64,000 nucleotides of DNA from Intestinibacter sp964449895 (GCA_964449895.1 CAYVBY010000004.1:1-64000); one strand, 5' to 3'. Numbered from the stretch's first letter, positions 8,479 to 17,585 are shown. Numbers and translations are program-made. Notes: generated by a model not told the origin, from the sequence alone.

Positions 8479-9867
8479 CTAAATATAAAGTAAAACCATA
8501 CCAATTACAATCATAGTCATACACATAGGTATCATCATAATCATAGATTTGATAGGGTCTACTTCTTTACCTATCATTGATCCAACTATACCTGCCACAC
8601 AGAAAGTAGTTAAATCTGCGGGTGGAAGTCCCATACCACCTGCTGCTAAATGTGCACCTGCTGCTGCAACTTGAACTGGATCCATTCCTATAGATATAAG
8701 AGCTGGTCCAAAGAATGAGAATATTACATTTTGAGCTGTAGATTGAGAACCTGTAAGCATACCTATAAGTGCCATAGATCCTGATCCCCCTACTTTAAGT
8801 AAGTTTTCATTTAATCCTTGTGCAAATAATTGTACTGCTTCTATTTGTCCTCCAGCATAGAAACAACCTAGCATAAATCCTGCACATACTTGTATTAAAA
8901 CTGTAGCTTTAACATTAGCCATACCTTCTACTATACAATTTTTAGCTTCACCTTTTAATTTAGGGAACATACATGATACTACTGTAACAAATATTATTGA
9001 TAATACTATACCATTTGATAAACCTTTTAATATTGTTATTTGCGATAATGCAGTATATAAATCTAGATTTTCAGATATCATGATTTTTCCTAATACTTCT
9101 GGAACTAAATCAAAATGTATTCCGCCAATATTAGCTGTTCTAAATATTACTACTAATATTAATAGTATTAATGGTATTAATGATGTCCAATTTTCTTTTA
9201 TTATATCAAAAGGCTTACCTTCTCTATTTTGAGCAGGTATTTTTGTATTTTTATCTATAAAAATTATATTAGCATATATACTCATTAAAATTACAATTAT
9301 TGGAACTGTAATGTATCCATATTTTAATACTTCGTCAGGATTTGTAGCTGTAAGTGCTGAAGATAGTGCAAATGCCTGACTTATAGGTGGCATCAAAGAA
9401 CCCATTGATGCTCCCATAACTATAAGACAAGTTATTTTTTCACCACTCATTCCCATTGACGCTAAGACTCCTATAGTTAAAACTCCTATTACTGTAGAAG
9501 CAGCTATCGCATCACCTAATAAAGAACCTGCTAAAACTAGTACTAATATTATACATACAATTAGTATTCTAGGAGATTTTTCAAATTGAGCTTTTAAATA
9601 TCCCATTATTGTATCTATTGTTCCAAGCTTAACTTGTGTAGATGCATATATACTACCAAAAATTGATAAGCATATTACCCATGCTAACTTATCAACTCCA
9701 TCAATTCCAGCTGCAAACCAATCTACTGGATTGAATACTCCACCTAATATTAACGATAATGCACCTGCAGTAAGAAGACCTGCATTTACATTTCCACCTA
9801 TTTTAGGTATTTTCTTACATAATATAATAGCAAGTAGTGCTATTACTGGTATAATTACTTTTATCAT
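8479..9867 (-). CDS. DctM-like integral membrane carrier under lysine riboswitch control
   Basis: The protein is 462 aa and almost entirely hydrophobic with 11-13 predicted membrane spans. SLLGDAIAASTVIGVLTIG and GASMGSLMPPIS resemble the conserved regions of DctM / large TRAP permease and other ion-transporter superfamily proteins. No DctP or DctQ partner is nearby, so it probably works alone as a secondary transporter. The leader on the same strand (10100-10258) is a clear lysine riboswitch, so lysine or a lysine-like cation is the predicted substrate and expression should fall when lysine is plentiful. The ATG at 9867 follows GGAGGAG by 8 nt. An earlier in-frame ATG at 9963 would add a 32-residue tail through the leader and was rejected. 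Confidence 0.8.
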   Translation of the reverse strand: MIKVIIPVIALLAIILCKKIPKIGGNVNAGLLTAGALSLILGGVFNPVDWFAAGIDGVDKLAWVICLSIFGSIYASTQVKLGTIDTIMGYLKAQFEKSPRILIVCIILVLVLAGSLLGDAIAASTVIGVLTIGVLASMGMSGEKITCLIVMGASMGSLMPPISQAFALSSALTATNPDEVLKYGYITVPIIVILMSIYANIIFIDKNTKIPAQNREGKPFDIIKENWTSLIPLILLILVVIFRTANIGGIHFDLVPEVLGKIMISENLDLYTALSQITILKGLSNGIVLSIIFVTVVSCMFPKLKGEAKNCIVEGMANVKATVLIQVCAGFMLGCFYAGGQIEAVQLFAQGLNENLLKVGGSGSMALIGMLTGSQSTAQNVIFSFFGPALISIGMDPVQVAAAGAHLAAGGMGLPPADLTTFCVAGIVGSMIGKEVDPIKSMIMMIPMCMTMIVIGMVLLYI

Positions 9868-9903
9868 AACAATTTCTCCTCCATGAGTATTTACAATAAG
9901 AAA

Positions 9904-10012
9904 ATCTTTATTATAAAAATCTCTAATGTAGATTTTCTTGAAATATATATATATGAAATTCATTCTTATTTTACAATTTCAAAAGAATATAATTTCCTAT
10001 ATGCTATAAAAA
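9904..10012 (+). repeat. dispersed intergenic repeat, copy C
   Basis: Ends in AAGAATATAATTTCCTATAT, as in the copies near 690 and 6332, and shares the TTCTTGAAATATA middle part. The opening segment is more diverged (CTTTATTATAAAAATC). It lies in the leader of the carrier gene between the riboswitch terminator and the start codon. Confidence 0.45.
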
Positions 10013-10045
10013 GTACCCTCTGATATTTTTATTTAGTAATAATTA

Positions 10046-10074
10046 TAAAAACCTCAGGCTTACACCTAAGGTTT
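10046..10074 (-). terminator. expression-platform terminator of the lysine riboswitch
   Basis: On the minus strand a stem pairs CCTTAGG with CCTGAGG (one G-U pair), flanked by AAA/TTT pairs and followed by TTTTT. The upstream arm can alternatively pair with ATTTAAGG, which directly follows the 3' strand of aptamer helix P1. That gives a plausible anti-terminator and hence a lysine-off switch. Confidence 0.85.
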
Positions 10075-10099
10075 CTAGTTTCTAAAATAATCCTTAAAT

Positions 10100-10258
10100 G
10101 ATAGCCCTCCACCAAATGGTGACAATGAAATACATATTATATATTCCACCAGATATACGACCTTAAAGCATCAGTCATACTCTTCGGCGAAAATCCCTTT
10201 CTCAATGATTCAATGTGCTTAACTCCTCATTGGTACTCTTAATTTTCGCGCCTCTATC
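10100..10258 (-). promoter_or_regulatory. lysine riboswitch (L box)
   Basis: Read on the minus strand, the RNA begins GATAGAGGCGCGA and continues with AAGAGTA, an AGGAG stretch, GAAAGGGA, TCGCCGAAG, a TGTCACC segment and finally TGGTGGAGGGCTATC. These are the conserved blocks of the lysine aptamer in the right order, and GATAG at the 5' end pairs with CTATC at the 3' end to form P1. It matches the Bacillus subtilis lysC leader block for block. It is about 230 nt upstream of the carrier start, with a terminator in between. Confidence 0.95.
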
Positions 10259-10290
10259 TTTTTTATTTGTTTTCTAATTTTTATATATTT

Positions 10291-10319
10291 ATTGTAGGAT
10301 AAAATACTTTATTTTTCAA
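10291..10319 (-). promoter_or_regulatory. sigma-A promoter for the lysine riboswitch transcript
   Basis: TTGAAA and TACAAT are separated by exactly 17 nt, placing the transcript start about 25 nt before the aptamer. The carrier is therefore transcribed independently of the oxidoreductase operon upstream. The remaining stretch to 10470 is AT-rich; a weak hairpin near 10419-10460 may end that operon. Confidence 0.7.
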
Positions 10320-10469
10320 CATATTTTTATATATTATCTTAAAATTATTAATAATAGAACAAAAATAATAATTCATCATAAATAATTATTTAACAATCGA
10401 TTTATAAATATAAAAAAATCTTTATTCCAAAATAAACTTAATATATAAAAGATTGTTGTAATATAGATT

Positions 10470-11636
10470 TTAAAGTTCAAATCTATTTGGATTGAAATCA
10501 TCTATATTATAAGATGGTTTACCATATGTAATTAACTCAGCTATTAATTTACCAGTAATAGGAGCTAATGCTATACCATCACCTTCATGTCCTGCTGCCA
10601 TATAAAATCCTTTTATTTTATCTACTTCTCCTAATAATGGAAGACCATCTGGTGTAAAAGGTCTAAGTCCAGCAAAGGCTCTTATGAAGTTTAAATCTTT
10701 TATAGCTGGGAAAAATTCTATTGCTCTTTTTAGCATTACTTCTACTGCCTCTAGAGTATTTTCCTTATCAAATCCTGCAAATTCACGAGTTCCACCTATA
10801 ATTAGAGTTCCTTCTTCTGTTTGTTCTATACTTAAACTTGATCCAAGTTTTAATACATTTTTGTCTTTTATTGAATCTGGATTGAATTTAATTATGTTGT
10901 ATCTAGCACATTGTACAGTTGCATTCATAAATTCGCCTATTGGTTCTGATATTATAAGTTGACCTCTTCTAGGCTTTATAGGAATGTTAAGTCCAACCAT
11001 TTCTCCTATTTTTGCTGAATAAGCACCACATGCATTTACTACTTTATCTGCATAAAATTCTTCACTTTCTGTTTTTACGCCTTTTACTTTAGAATCTTCA
11101 ACTATTATATCTTTTACTTCTGTATGAAGTAAAACTTCTGCTCCAAGTTTTTTGGCAGCATAATTAAACCCGTAAGTAAGCTCTATAGGATTTACTTTAC
11201 CACCAGTTTTTGAATAAAGAGCTCCATATAAATTTGGATTTAATTCTGGTTCTATTTCTAAAGCTTTTTCTATAGATATCATCTCTATATCTACATCACT
11301 TTTTCTCTGTTGTTCTACTATTTTTGATAATATATCCCATTGTTGTTTATCTTCAACAGGTTGCATACCACCACAATTTTTTTTATATTCTATATCTTTA
11401 CCTAATTCTTCGCTCAATCCATCAAATAATTTTATACTTTGTACTGCAAGATCCATTTGAGCACCTGGTTTTTTAGTGTGATAACCTACAACTCCATCTG
11501 TAGCACCAGCTGAACCTCTAGTTATATCTTCTTTTTCTATTTGTAAAACTTTATTGCCTAGTTTAGTTAAGTAATAAGTTACAGATGAACCTATAACTCC
11601 TCCACCTATTACTATAACATCATACTTACTACTCAT
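10470..11636 (-). CDS. FAD-dependent amine/amino-acid dehydrogenase subunit (DAO fold)
   Basis: The protein is 388 aa. The N-terminal dinucleotide motif YDVIVIGGGVIGSSVTYYL and the C-terminal GFYMAAGHEGDGIALAPITG place it in the D-amino-acid oxidase / glycine oxidase / sarcosine oxidase beta fold, equivalent to HcnC or opine-oxidase subunit B. As the catalytic flavoprotein of a five-gene operon with Fe-S partners, it should oxidise the C-N bond of an amine or amino acid and pass electrons to an acceptor other than O2. The substrate cannot be read from sequence; proline, hydroxyproline, sarcosine or an opine are candidates. The ATG at 11636 follows GGAGG by 8 nt and overlaps the preceding gene by 8 nt. 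Confidence 0.85.
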   Translation of the reverse strand: MSSKYDVIVIGGGVIGSSVTYYLTKLGNKVLQIEKEDITRGSAGATDGVVGYHTKKPGAQMDLAVQSIKLFDGLSEELGKDIEYKKNCGGMQPVEDKQQWDILSKIVEQQRKSDVDIEMISIEKALEIEPELNPNLYGALYSKTGGKVNPIELTYGFNYAAKKLGAEVLLHTEVKDIIVEDSKVKGVKTESEEFYADKVVNACGAYSAKIGEMVGLNIPIKPRRGQLIISEPIGEFMNATVQCARYNIIKFNPDSIKDKNVLKLGSSLSIEQTEEGTLIIGGTREFAGFDKENTLEAVEVMLKRAIEFFPAIKDLNFIRAFAGLRPFTPDGLPLLGEVDKIKGFYMAAGHEGDGIALAPITGKLIAELITYGKPSYNIDDFNPNRFEL

Positions 11637-11901
11637 CGTCAACGCCTCCTATTACACCAATTTTTACCGGTCTAACAGGGATTCTCTTAGTAGCTGGAAT
11701 TAATTTATCCATGCTTATACCTGTTTCTTCGCTTATAATTTTTGCAACTAATCTTTCGCAAGTTTTACCTTGGCAAAGTCCCATTCCTGCTTTAGTTCTT
11801 CTCTTAACACCATCTATAGTAGTTGCACCATCTTTTATAGCCTCAATTATCTCTGCTTTTGTAACTTCTTTACATCTACAGATTACTATATCTTCACCCA
11901 T
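11629..11901 (-). CDS. BFD-like [2Fe-2S] protein
   Basis: This 90-aa protein has CRCKEVTKAEIIEAIKDG followed by MGLCQGKTC, the four-cysteine BFD-like [2Fe-2S] fold. In HcnB-type proteins this domain forms the C-terminal tail of the NAD(P)/FAD subunit. Here it is a separate gene, overlapping the catalytic flavoprotein gene downstream and 20 nt after the ferredoxin-like gene. It probably relays electrons between flavins in the complex. Confidence 0.85.
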   Translation of the reverse strand: MGEDIVICRCKEVTKAEIIEAIKDGATTIDGVKRRTKAGMGLCQGKTCERLVAKIISEETGISMDKLIPATKRIPVRPVKIGVIGGVDDE

Positions 11902-11921
11902 AAATAATCTTCCTTTCTAAA

Positions 11922-12428
11922 CTACTTTTCTAAACGTTTCATGCTTCTAACTTCATTTGCAAATTCCATTGGAATTATCATACTTACAACTGTAGTTCCT
12001 GCATATGATTTAAGTTTTTTTACTTTTTTAATTCTACCTTTACATACTACTTGACCATAACGGTTTACAGCATCTACTATTTGATTTTCTTCAGGCAGTG
12101 GAAGATATTCAAAAGGAAAATCTATAATCGCTTCTTCACTATTAAATGATTTATCCATTATAGTTATTGCAAGTCCTGGGCATTGTGCCACACAGTTACC
12201 ACATCCTGTACATTTATCTTCATCTAAATGAGGTAGATTTGTTATTTGTTCTCCTATAGTTATTGCTCCTACTTTACATGAAAATGAACATGGATTACAT
12301 GGTATTTCTTGTACACATTCAATAACTGCAACTCTACCTTGTCTCATTCTTTTTTCACTTGGTACTCCAGGACAAGAAGCTAATTCTTCTTTAGATGGAA
12401 CACCATCATATACTATACCTCTATTCAC
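11922..12428 (-). CDS. ferredoxin-like [4Fe-4S] electron-transfer subunit
   Basis: The protein is 168 aa. One typical [4Fe-4S] motif, CTGCGNCVAQCPG, lies at about residues 88-100. A second set of cysteines precedes it (ECVQEIPCNPCSFSC). The C-terminal third is not recognised. Position inside the dehydrogenase operon suggests it carries electrons out of the complex, perhaps to ferredoxin or the membrane. The HcnABC and opine-oxidase systems lack such a subunit, so this version may be adapted to anaerobic electron carriers. The start is a GTG with AAAGGAG upstream. Confidence 0.85.
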   Translation of the reverse strand: MNRGIVYDGVPSKEELASCPGVPSEKRMRQGRVAVIECVQEIPCNPCSFSCKVGAITIGEQITNLPHLDEDKCTGCGNCVAQCPGLAITIMDKSFNSEEAIIDFPFEYLPLPEENQIVDAVNRYGQVVCKGRIKKVKKLKSYAGTTVVSMIIPMEFANEVRSMKRLEK

Positions 12429-12481
12429 AATTATTCTCCTTTCAAAGAATTTATATTTTTCTAAGTTTATTTTTTAATTTA

Positions 12482-13597
12482 TTATTTTAAAAGAGATTCT
12501 TTATATATCTTCATATCTTCTAATTGTTTTTGTTTTGAAGCTCTTCTTCTCTCTCCAAAATATCCTGAACGAAGAGTATTTAATCTATCATTTATCTCTG
12601 ATACTAATTTATCTTTCTTTTCATCTGTTAAATATCCTAGAGAATGTGCCGCACATACACCGGCTAAATTTCCTTCTTCCATTGCAGAAGATGCTTCTTC
12701 AACTCCAGTAACATCTCCAGCTACATATATACCTTTTTTAGAAGTTTCCATATTTTCATCATGAAGCGGAACATGACCACCAAATGCAGGTATAAAATCA
12801 AATTCACATCCTGTCATCCATAAAAGTTCTGTCATAGGATTTAAACCTACAGCCAAACATACAGTGTCTACATCAAAAGTTTTTTCACTGCCTTCTACTA
12901 TATTCCATTTTTCATCTACTTGAGCTATTTCTACGCCTTCTACTTTTCCTTGGCCATATACTCTTTTTATTGTATGTCCTGTATATATAGGAACACCTGC
13001 TCTACGAATTTTACCAGCATGAACTCCATATCCACCTATTCTTGGACCACCTTCTACTATGGCTACAACTTCTGCACCTGCTTGCATTAATTGATAAGAT
13101 ACTATAAGTCCAACATTTCCTGAACCTAACATAAGTACTTTTTTCCCTGGTAAAACTCTATTTACATTTGCCATAGTTTGAGCAGCTCCAGCTCCCATTA
13201 CTCCTGGTAATGTACTTCCTGGAAATGCCATATAATTTTCCTTTGCACCAGTTGCAACTATTATTTTTTTTGCTTTTACAGAGTAATTTACTCCTCCACT
13301 TACTACCCCCATACTACCATCTGGAAGTAATCCATAAACTAAGCTATCTAATAAAACTTTAGCTCCACTATCTTCAACCTTTTTTAATAATTCTTGGCCA
13401 ATCATATATCCTCTAGTTCCTGCTTTATGCTCTCCTGAGCCGAAAAATTTATGGATTTGTTTAAATAATTGTCCCCCTGGCAATTTATTTTCATCAATAA
13501 CTAATACATCTGCACCTGCAGTTGCCGCTTGGTATGCAGCACTTAATCCCGCAGATCCTGCACCGATTATAGCTATCTCTGTTACTATCTCCTTCAT
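12482..13597 (-). CDS. NAD(P)/FAD-dependent oxidoreductase subunit (HcnB / opine-oxidase A like)
   Basis: The protein is 371 aa with a two-dinucleotide-fold reductase architecture: FAD motif IIGAGSAGLSAAYQAA near residue 10, second nucleotide motif MLGSGNVGLIV near residue 156, and the FAD-binding GIYVAGDVTGVEEASSAMEEG near residue 290. It corresponds to the alpha subunit of HcnB / OoxA / multi-subunit proline dehydrogenases but lacks their C-terminal BFD-like tail, which is encoded as the separate 90-aa gene nearby. AAGGGAG precedes the ATG. Confidence 0.87.
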   Translation of the reverse strand: MKEIVTEIAIIGAGSAGLSAAYQAATAGADVLVIDENKLPGGQLFKQIHKFFGSGEHKAGTRGYMIGQELLKKVEDSGAKVLLDSLVYGLLPDGSMGVVSGGVNYSVKAKKIIVATGAKENYMAFPGSTLPGVMGAGAAQTMANVNRVLPGKKVLMLGSGNVGLIVSYQLMQAGAEVVAIVEGGPRIGGYGVHAGKIRRAGVPIYTGHTIKRVYGQGKVEGVEIAQVDEKWNIVEGSEKTFDVDTVCLAVGLNPMTELLWMTGCEFDFIPAFGGHVPLHDENMETSKKGIYVAGDVTGVEEASSAMEEGNLAGVCAAHSLGYLTDEKKDKLVSEINDRLNTLRSGYFGERRRASKQKQLEDMKIYKESLLK

Positions 13598-13640
13598 TTT
13601 AAAACTCCCTTCGATGTATTTAAATTTTAAGTATTTTTAA

Positions 13641-13961
13641 TTAATCTTTTTTTCTAGTTATACGAGCTAGACCTTCTTGTGTTTCAACCTTCATACCATC
13701 TTTTACCATCGTAACGCAAGTTCTAGTATTTGGAATTCCATCCACTACCATCATACAATCTGTACAACGACCTATTGCACAAAAAATGCCTCTAGGCTCA
13801 TGTGTTTTTGCTGTAGTTCTAAAAGATTTTATACCTGCAGCCATAAGTGCTGAAGCAATAGGCTCTCCTTCATAAGCCTTTATTGGTTGTCCATTATAGA
13901 AAATAGTAACTTCTTTTTTATCTTCTATCGTTCCTAAAATTGGATGATCATCTATTCTCAC
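13641..13961 (-). CDS. [2Fe-2S] ferredoxin-fold subunit (HcnA-like)
   Basis: This 106-aa protein has cysteines in FCAIGRCTDCMMVVDGIPN followed by RTC, the compact [2Fe-2S] pattern of HcnA and of the N-terminal part of sarcosine oxidase alpha. It is the first gene of the five-gene operon, starting at a GTG with AAGGAGG upstream. It should form the small Fe-S subunit of the dehydrogenase complex. Confidence 0.87.
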   Translation of the reverse strand: MRIDDHPILGTIEDKKEVTIFYNGQPIKAYEGEPIASALMAAGIKSFRTTAKTHEPRGIFCAIGRCTDCMMVVDGIPNTRTCVTMVKDGMKVETQEGLARITRKKD

Positions 13962-14130
13962 AATTACTCCTCCTTGTAATAATATTCTTGTTTTAATTCT
14001 TTATTATTTTATAAAATTTAATTTTATTTAATATTTTATAATCTTCTGTAGCTATTTTTTATTATACTACTATCTTGTATTTTTTACCATACAAACCAAC
14101 TTATTATCATAATTATAAAAACAAATAATC

Positions 14131-14191
14131 AAATAAATAATAGTCTATTTATTACAAATAAATAATAGTCTATTTATTACAAATAAATAAT
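14131..14191. repeat. 25-bp tandem repeat, two full copies and a partial third
   Basis: The unit AAATAAATAATAGTCTATTT plus ATTAC occurs at 14131-14155 and 14156-14180, exactly repeated. The first 11 bases of a third copy follow. Each unit contains an internal AATAAATA/TATTTATT inverted repeat. It lies between the dehydrogenase operon and a hydrolase gene. Confidence 0.9.
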
Positions 14192-14204
14192 TATTTCCCT
14201 TATT

Positions 14205-15152
14205 TTAAAGAGCCTTTTGAACATTTTTCAAACGCAATTTTATCCAATTATAAATATCATCATAAATTTCTTCATAATTTAATTCATTTAAAATTTCATG
14301 TCTACAATCTTTATAAAGTTTAATTTCTATATCTTTTATTCCTAAATTTTTATATTCTTCATATATATTTTTTACATCTTTACCTTTATTGCCAACTGGA
14401 TCCTTATCTCCCGATACTAAAAATAAAGGAATATTTTTTGATAATTTTTTTATATTTGAAGATATTTGAATAAATTCTAAAGTATCAAAAAGTGTTTTAT
14501 ATCCATTTAATGTAAATAAAAATGTACAGTATTTATCATTTATATATTTTTGTACTATTTCTCTATCTCTGCTTATCCAATCACTTTGAGTAACTACAGG
14601 CTTAAAATCATTATTATAAGCTCCAAAAGCAAGCTTCGTTACAAATTTACTTCTATATCTATCCCCTTTAAATAATTTTATTATGTTAAGTAAAAACTTG
14701 GCTAATTTTAAAATTATTTTAGGTTGAGAACCAGTTCCCATAATTATATATCCGTCAACTTCATTTTGATAAGTCATCATATATCTTCTAATTAAAAAAG
14801 AACCCATAGAATGTCCAAGTACAAAATATGGAATATTTCCATATTCTATTTTTATTTTATCTGTTATTTTATGTAAATCCTCTACTACAGTTTTACTTGC
14901 ATCATCACAATTAAAATAACCAAGTTCTTCGTCATCATTTACACTTAAACCATGCCCTAGATGATCATTTCCTACAACTAAAATACCATTATATGCCAAA
15001 AAAGTAGCAAATTTATCATATCTGTCTATATACTCAACCATACCATGAGATATCTGTAAAATAGCTAAAATTTCTCCCTTTGGTTTCCACATAATGCAAT
15101 GTATATCATTTATATCATTTGTAGATTTTATATAAAATTGTATTTTTTCCAT
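14205..15152 (-). CDS. alpha/beta hydrolase (monoglyceride-lipase-like)
   Basis: The protein is 315 aa. The nucleophile elbow is LGHSMGSFL (Ser about residue 117). The acid sits in LVSGDKDPVGN and the histidine in CRHEILNE, completing a catalytic triad. Early HGMVEYIDRYDKFA and GHGLS are typical of Hydrolase_4 / lysophospholipase-type enzymes. No signal peptide is seen, so it is cytoplasmic and probably cleaves a lipid or small ester. It is monocistronic. Confidence 0.85.
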   Translation of the reverse strand: MEKIQFYIKSTNDINDIHCIMWKPKGEILAILQISHGMVEYIDRYDKFATFLAYNGILVVGNDHLGHGLSVNDDEELGYFNCDDASKTVVEDLHKITDKIKIEYGNIPYFVLGHSMGSFLIRRYMMTYQNEVDGYIIMGTGSQPKIILKLAKFLLNIIKLFKGDRYRSKFVTKLAFGAYNNDFKPVVTQSDWISRDREIVQKYINDKYCTFLFTLNGYKTLFDTLEFIQISSNIKKLSKNIPLFLVSGDKDPVGNKGKDVKNIYEEYKNLGIKDIEIKLYKDCRHEILNELNYEEIYDDIYNWIKLRLKNVQKAL

Positions 15153-15261
15153 AGCCCCTTCTTTCTACAATTTTAAAAGTAAAATTGTAATACAATCTAT
15201 TAATTAAACTTACTTATCCATTATATTCTATTTTCTACTTTAAAAAAAGCTTTGTTAAATC

Positions 15262-15296
15262 AAAAAAGTAGTAACTCAATGAGAAACTACTTTTTT
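15262..15296 (-). terminator. terminator of the EamA transporter gene
   Basis: The stem AAAAAAGTAGT/ACTACTTTTTT with a small inner CTC/GAG pairing lies 14 nt after the stop at 15310. Confidence 0.85.
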
Positions 15297-15309
15297 AAAT
15301 TAATATCTG

Positions 15310-16203
15310 TTATTTAGCTTTTTTAATTTGATTTTTATTTTTAAGAAAAGATAATTTTGTCTCAGAAATTATAATAGCTGCAAATATTATTAAACAACCT
15401 ATTACCATTTTGCCTGTCAAAACTTCATGTAAAATTATAACTGATAAAATACTTCCAAATACTGACTCAAGTGAAAGTATAATAGCAGCTTTAGTTTCTG
15501 CGACTTTTCTTTGACATAAAGTCTGAAGTAAAAATGCAATTGTAGTAGAAAATACCCCTAAATAAAATACTCCTATAATTGATGACATTTTTGCATCTAT
15601 TTTAGTTTCCTTAAATAAAATTTGTAGTATTAAAGACAATACTGCAGCCACCGCAAATTGAACTACTGTAAGAACTACTCCATTATGTTTTTTACTAAAC
15701 TCTCCAGTAAAAAATATATGAAAAGCAAATCCTATAGCACATATTATAGTTAAGAAATCCCCCAAATTTATACTAAAATCTGCCTCTAATGATAAAATAC
15801 CTATTCCTATAATTGCTATTATACTACTTATTATTCCATATTTATCAAGAGATCTCTTATAAAGTAAAAATCCTATAAATGGTACTATAACTACATTTAC
15901 TGCTGTTAAAAATGCATTTTTTGATGCAGTAGTATAAGAAAGACCTATTGTCTGAAAAGCAAATGAGATAAATAAAAATATTCCTATTATACTTCCAGCT
16001 TTTATAGCTTCCTTAGTTATATTGTTTTTTATTTCTTTAAAAAATATAACACCTAAAAGTACTGTTCCTATAAAAAATCTAATTGTCATAATTTGAAGTG
16101 GTGTAAGTCCTCCACTTAAAGATATAGAAGTTCCTATAAATCCACTCCCCCATATAAGTGCAACTGTTGCTAATCCAATCTCTCCTTTATATCTACTAAA
16201 CAT
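15310..16203 (-). CDS. EamA / DMT-family transporter
   Basis: The protein is 297 aa and has about ten hydrophobic segments forming two EamA halves: an N-terminal ALIWGSGFIGTS signature and a second repeat from about residue 150. It ends in a Lys-rich cytoplasmic tail. DMT carriers of this kind export amino acids or metabolites; the substrate is not predictable. GGAGGAG lies just before the ATG. Confidence 0.87.
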   Translation of the reverse strand: MFSRYKGEIGLATVALIWGSGFIGTSISLSGGLTPLQIMTIRFFIGTVLLGVIFFKEIKNNITKEAIKAGSIIGIFLFISFAFQTIGLSYTTASKNAFLTAVNVVIVPFIGFLLYKRSLDKYGIISSIIAIIGIGILSLEADFSINLGDFLTIICAIGFAFHIFFTGEFSKKHNGVVLTVVQFAVAAVLSLILQILFKETKIDAKMSSIIGVFYLGVFSTTIAFLLQTLCQRKVAETKAAIILSLESVFGSILSVIILHEVLTGKMVIGCLIIFAAIIISETKLSFLKNKNQIKKAK

Positions 16204-16418
16204 GTCTCCTCCTGTATATTTATTTGATGTAAATATATTATATCTATTTAAAATTAAAAATACATAATATATTGTATTCTAGTTGGAAAATTTTTTCAAT
16301 ATTTTGTAAATATCTCCTTTTGATTAATTGATAATTTTACTTTTTTTTCTTACAATTTACTTATAATCAATTTATAGCTGATTTTCTATAAATTCTAAAA
16401 AAATGGAGGAAGTTTTTT

Positions 16419-17585
16419 ATGGACAATTTAACAAAATTATTTTCATTTGAATTACCTACTAAAATCATCTACGGTGTAAACTGTTTAGATAATTTGTCTA
16501 ATGAATTAAAGGATAATAGTGGGAAAAAACCTATAATCATAACTGATAAAGGAGTTGTAAAAGCTGGTATATTAAAAAAAATAACTGATTTATTAGATAA
16601 AGATAATATTTCATATATAGTATATGACGGCGTTGAAGCAAATCCAAAAGATGTAAATGTAGAAGAAGGCGCAAAAATTGCTAGAGAAAATAGCTGCGAC
16701 TCAATAATAGCAGTTGGAGGTGGAAGTCCTATAGACTGTGCTAAATCTGTCGGTGTACTTCTTGCTCATAATGCAACAGAAATAAAAAAATATGAAGGAA
16801 AAACTGCTGCAACTAAACCACTTCCACTTCTTATAACTATTCCTACAACATCTGGAACAGGAAGCGAAATAACATTTTCATCAGTTATAACAGATACTAA
16901 AAATAAATATAAAATGACTGTAAAAAGTAAATATACAGCTGCAAAAGTTGCAATATGCGATCCAATGTTAACTTTATCAGTTCCTCCTAGTGTTACTGCT
17001 GCAACTGGTATGGATGCATTAACTCATGCAATTGAAGCTTATACTGCAACTTGTTCAGAGCCTATAAGTGATGCTGTATCTTTATATGCAATTGAGCTTA
17101 TATACAACAATTTAATGACTGCTGTATTTGAAGGAGATAATTTAGAAGCTAGAAGTGCAATGCTTATGGGTAGTATGCTTGCTGGAATAGGATTTAGCCA
17201 TTCTGATGTAGCAAGCGTTCACTGTATAGCTGAAGCATTAGGTGGAATATACGATCTTCCTCATGGAGTATGTAATGCAGTACTTTTACCTCATGTTATG
17301 AAATACAATAAAGACTACTGTATATCAAAATATGCTAGAGTTGCAAAAGCAATGGGACTTGAGTTTAAAACTGATGAAGAAGGAGCAGATATGGCTGTTG
17401 AAGCAGTTCAAAAGCTTGCTGTAGATGTTAAGCTTCCACTTTTTGCTGATTTAAATGTAAAACTAGAAGATTTTGATGTATTAGCCGAAAAATCATCTAT
17501 AAATATATCTACTGAAAGTAATCCTAGACCTATGACTAAAGAAGATTACTTAAATGTATTAAACATCGCTTATAATACAAAATAA
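16419..17585 (+). CDS. iron-containing alcohol dehydrogenase
   Basis: The protein is 388 aa. The group III (iron-dependent) ADH signature is complete: cofactor loop GGGSPIDCAKS near residue 100, TTSGTGSE near 143, metal ligands in GMDALTHAIEAY (Asp, His) and HSDVASVHCIAEALGG plus DLPHGVCNAVLLPH. It reduces aldehydes to alcohols with NAD(P)H in fermentation, probably butanol- or 1,3-propanediol-dehydrogenase-like. It is monocistronic with GGAGG upstream. Confidence 0.92.
   Translation: MDNLTKLFSFELPTKIIYGVNCLDNLSNELKDNSGKKPIIITDKGVVKAGILKKITDLLDKDNISYIVYDGVEANPKDVNVEEGAKIARENSCDSIIAVGGGSPIDCAKSVGVLLAHNATEIKKYEGKTAATKPLPLLITIPTTSGTGSEITFSSVITDTKNKYKMTVKSKYTAAKVAICDPMLTLSVPPSVTAATGMDALTHAIEAYTATCSEPISDAVSLYAIELIYNNLMTAVFEGDNLEARSAMLMGSMLAGIGFSHSDVASVHCIAEALGGIYDLPHGVCNAVLLPHVMKYNKDYCISKYARVAKAMGLEFKTDEEGADMAVEAVQKLAVDVKLPLFADLNVKLEDFDVLAEKSSINISTESNPRPMTKEDYLNVLNIAYNTK

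Noticed and set aside
9867..9963. 32-residue N-terminal extension of the DctM-like carrier
   Set aside because: It would place the start inside the leader, past the strong GGAGGAG used by the ATG at 9867.
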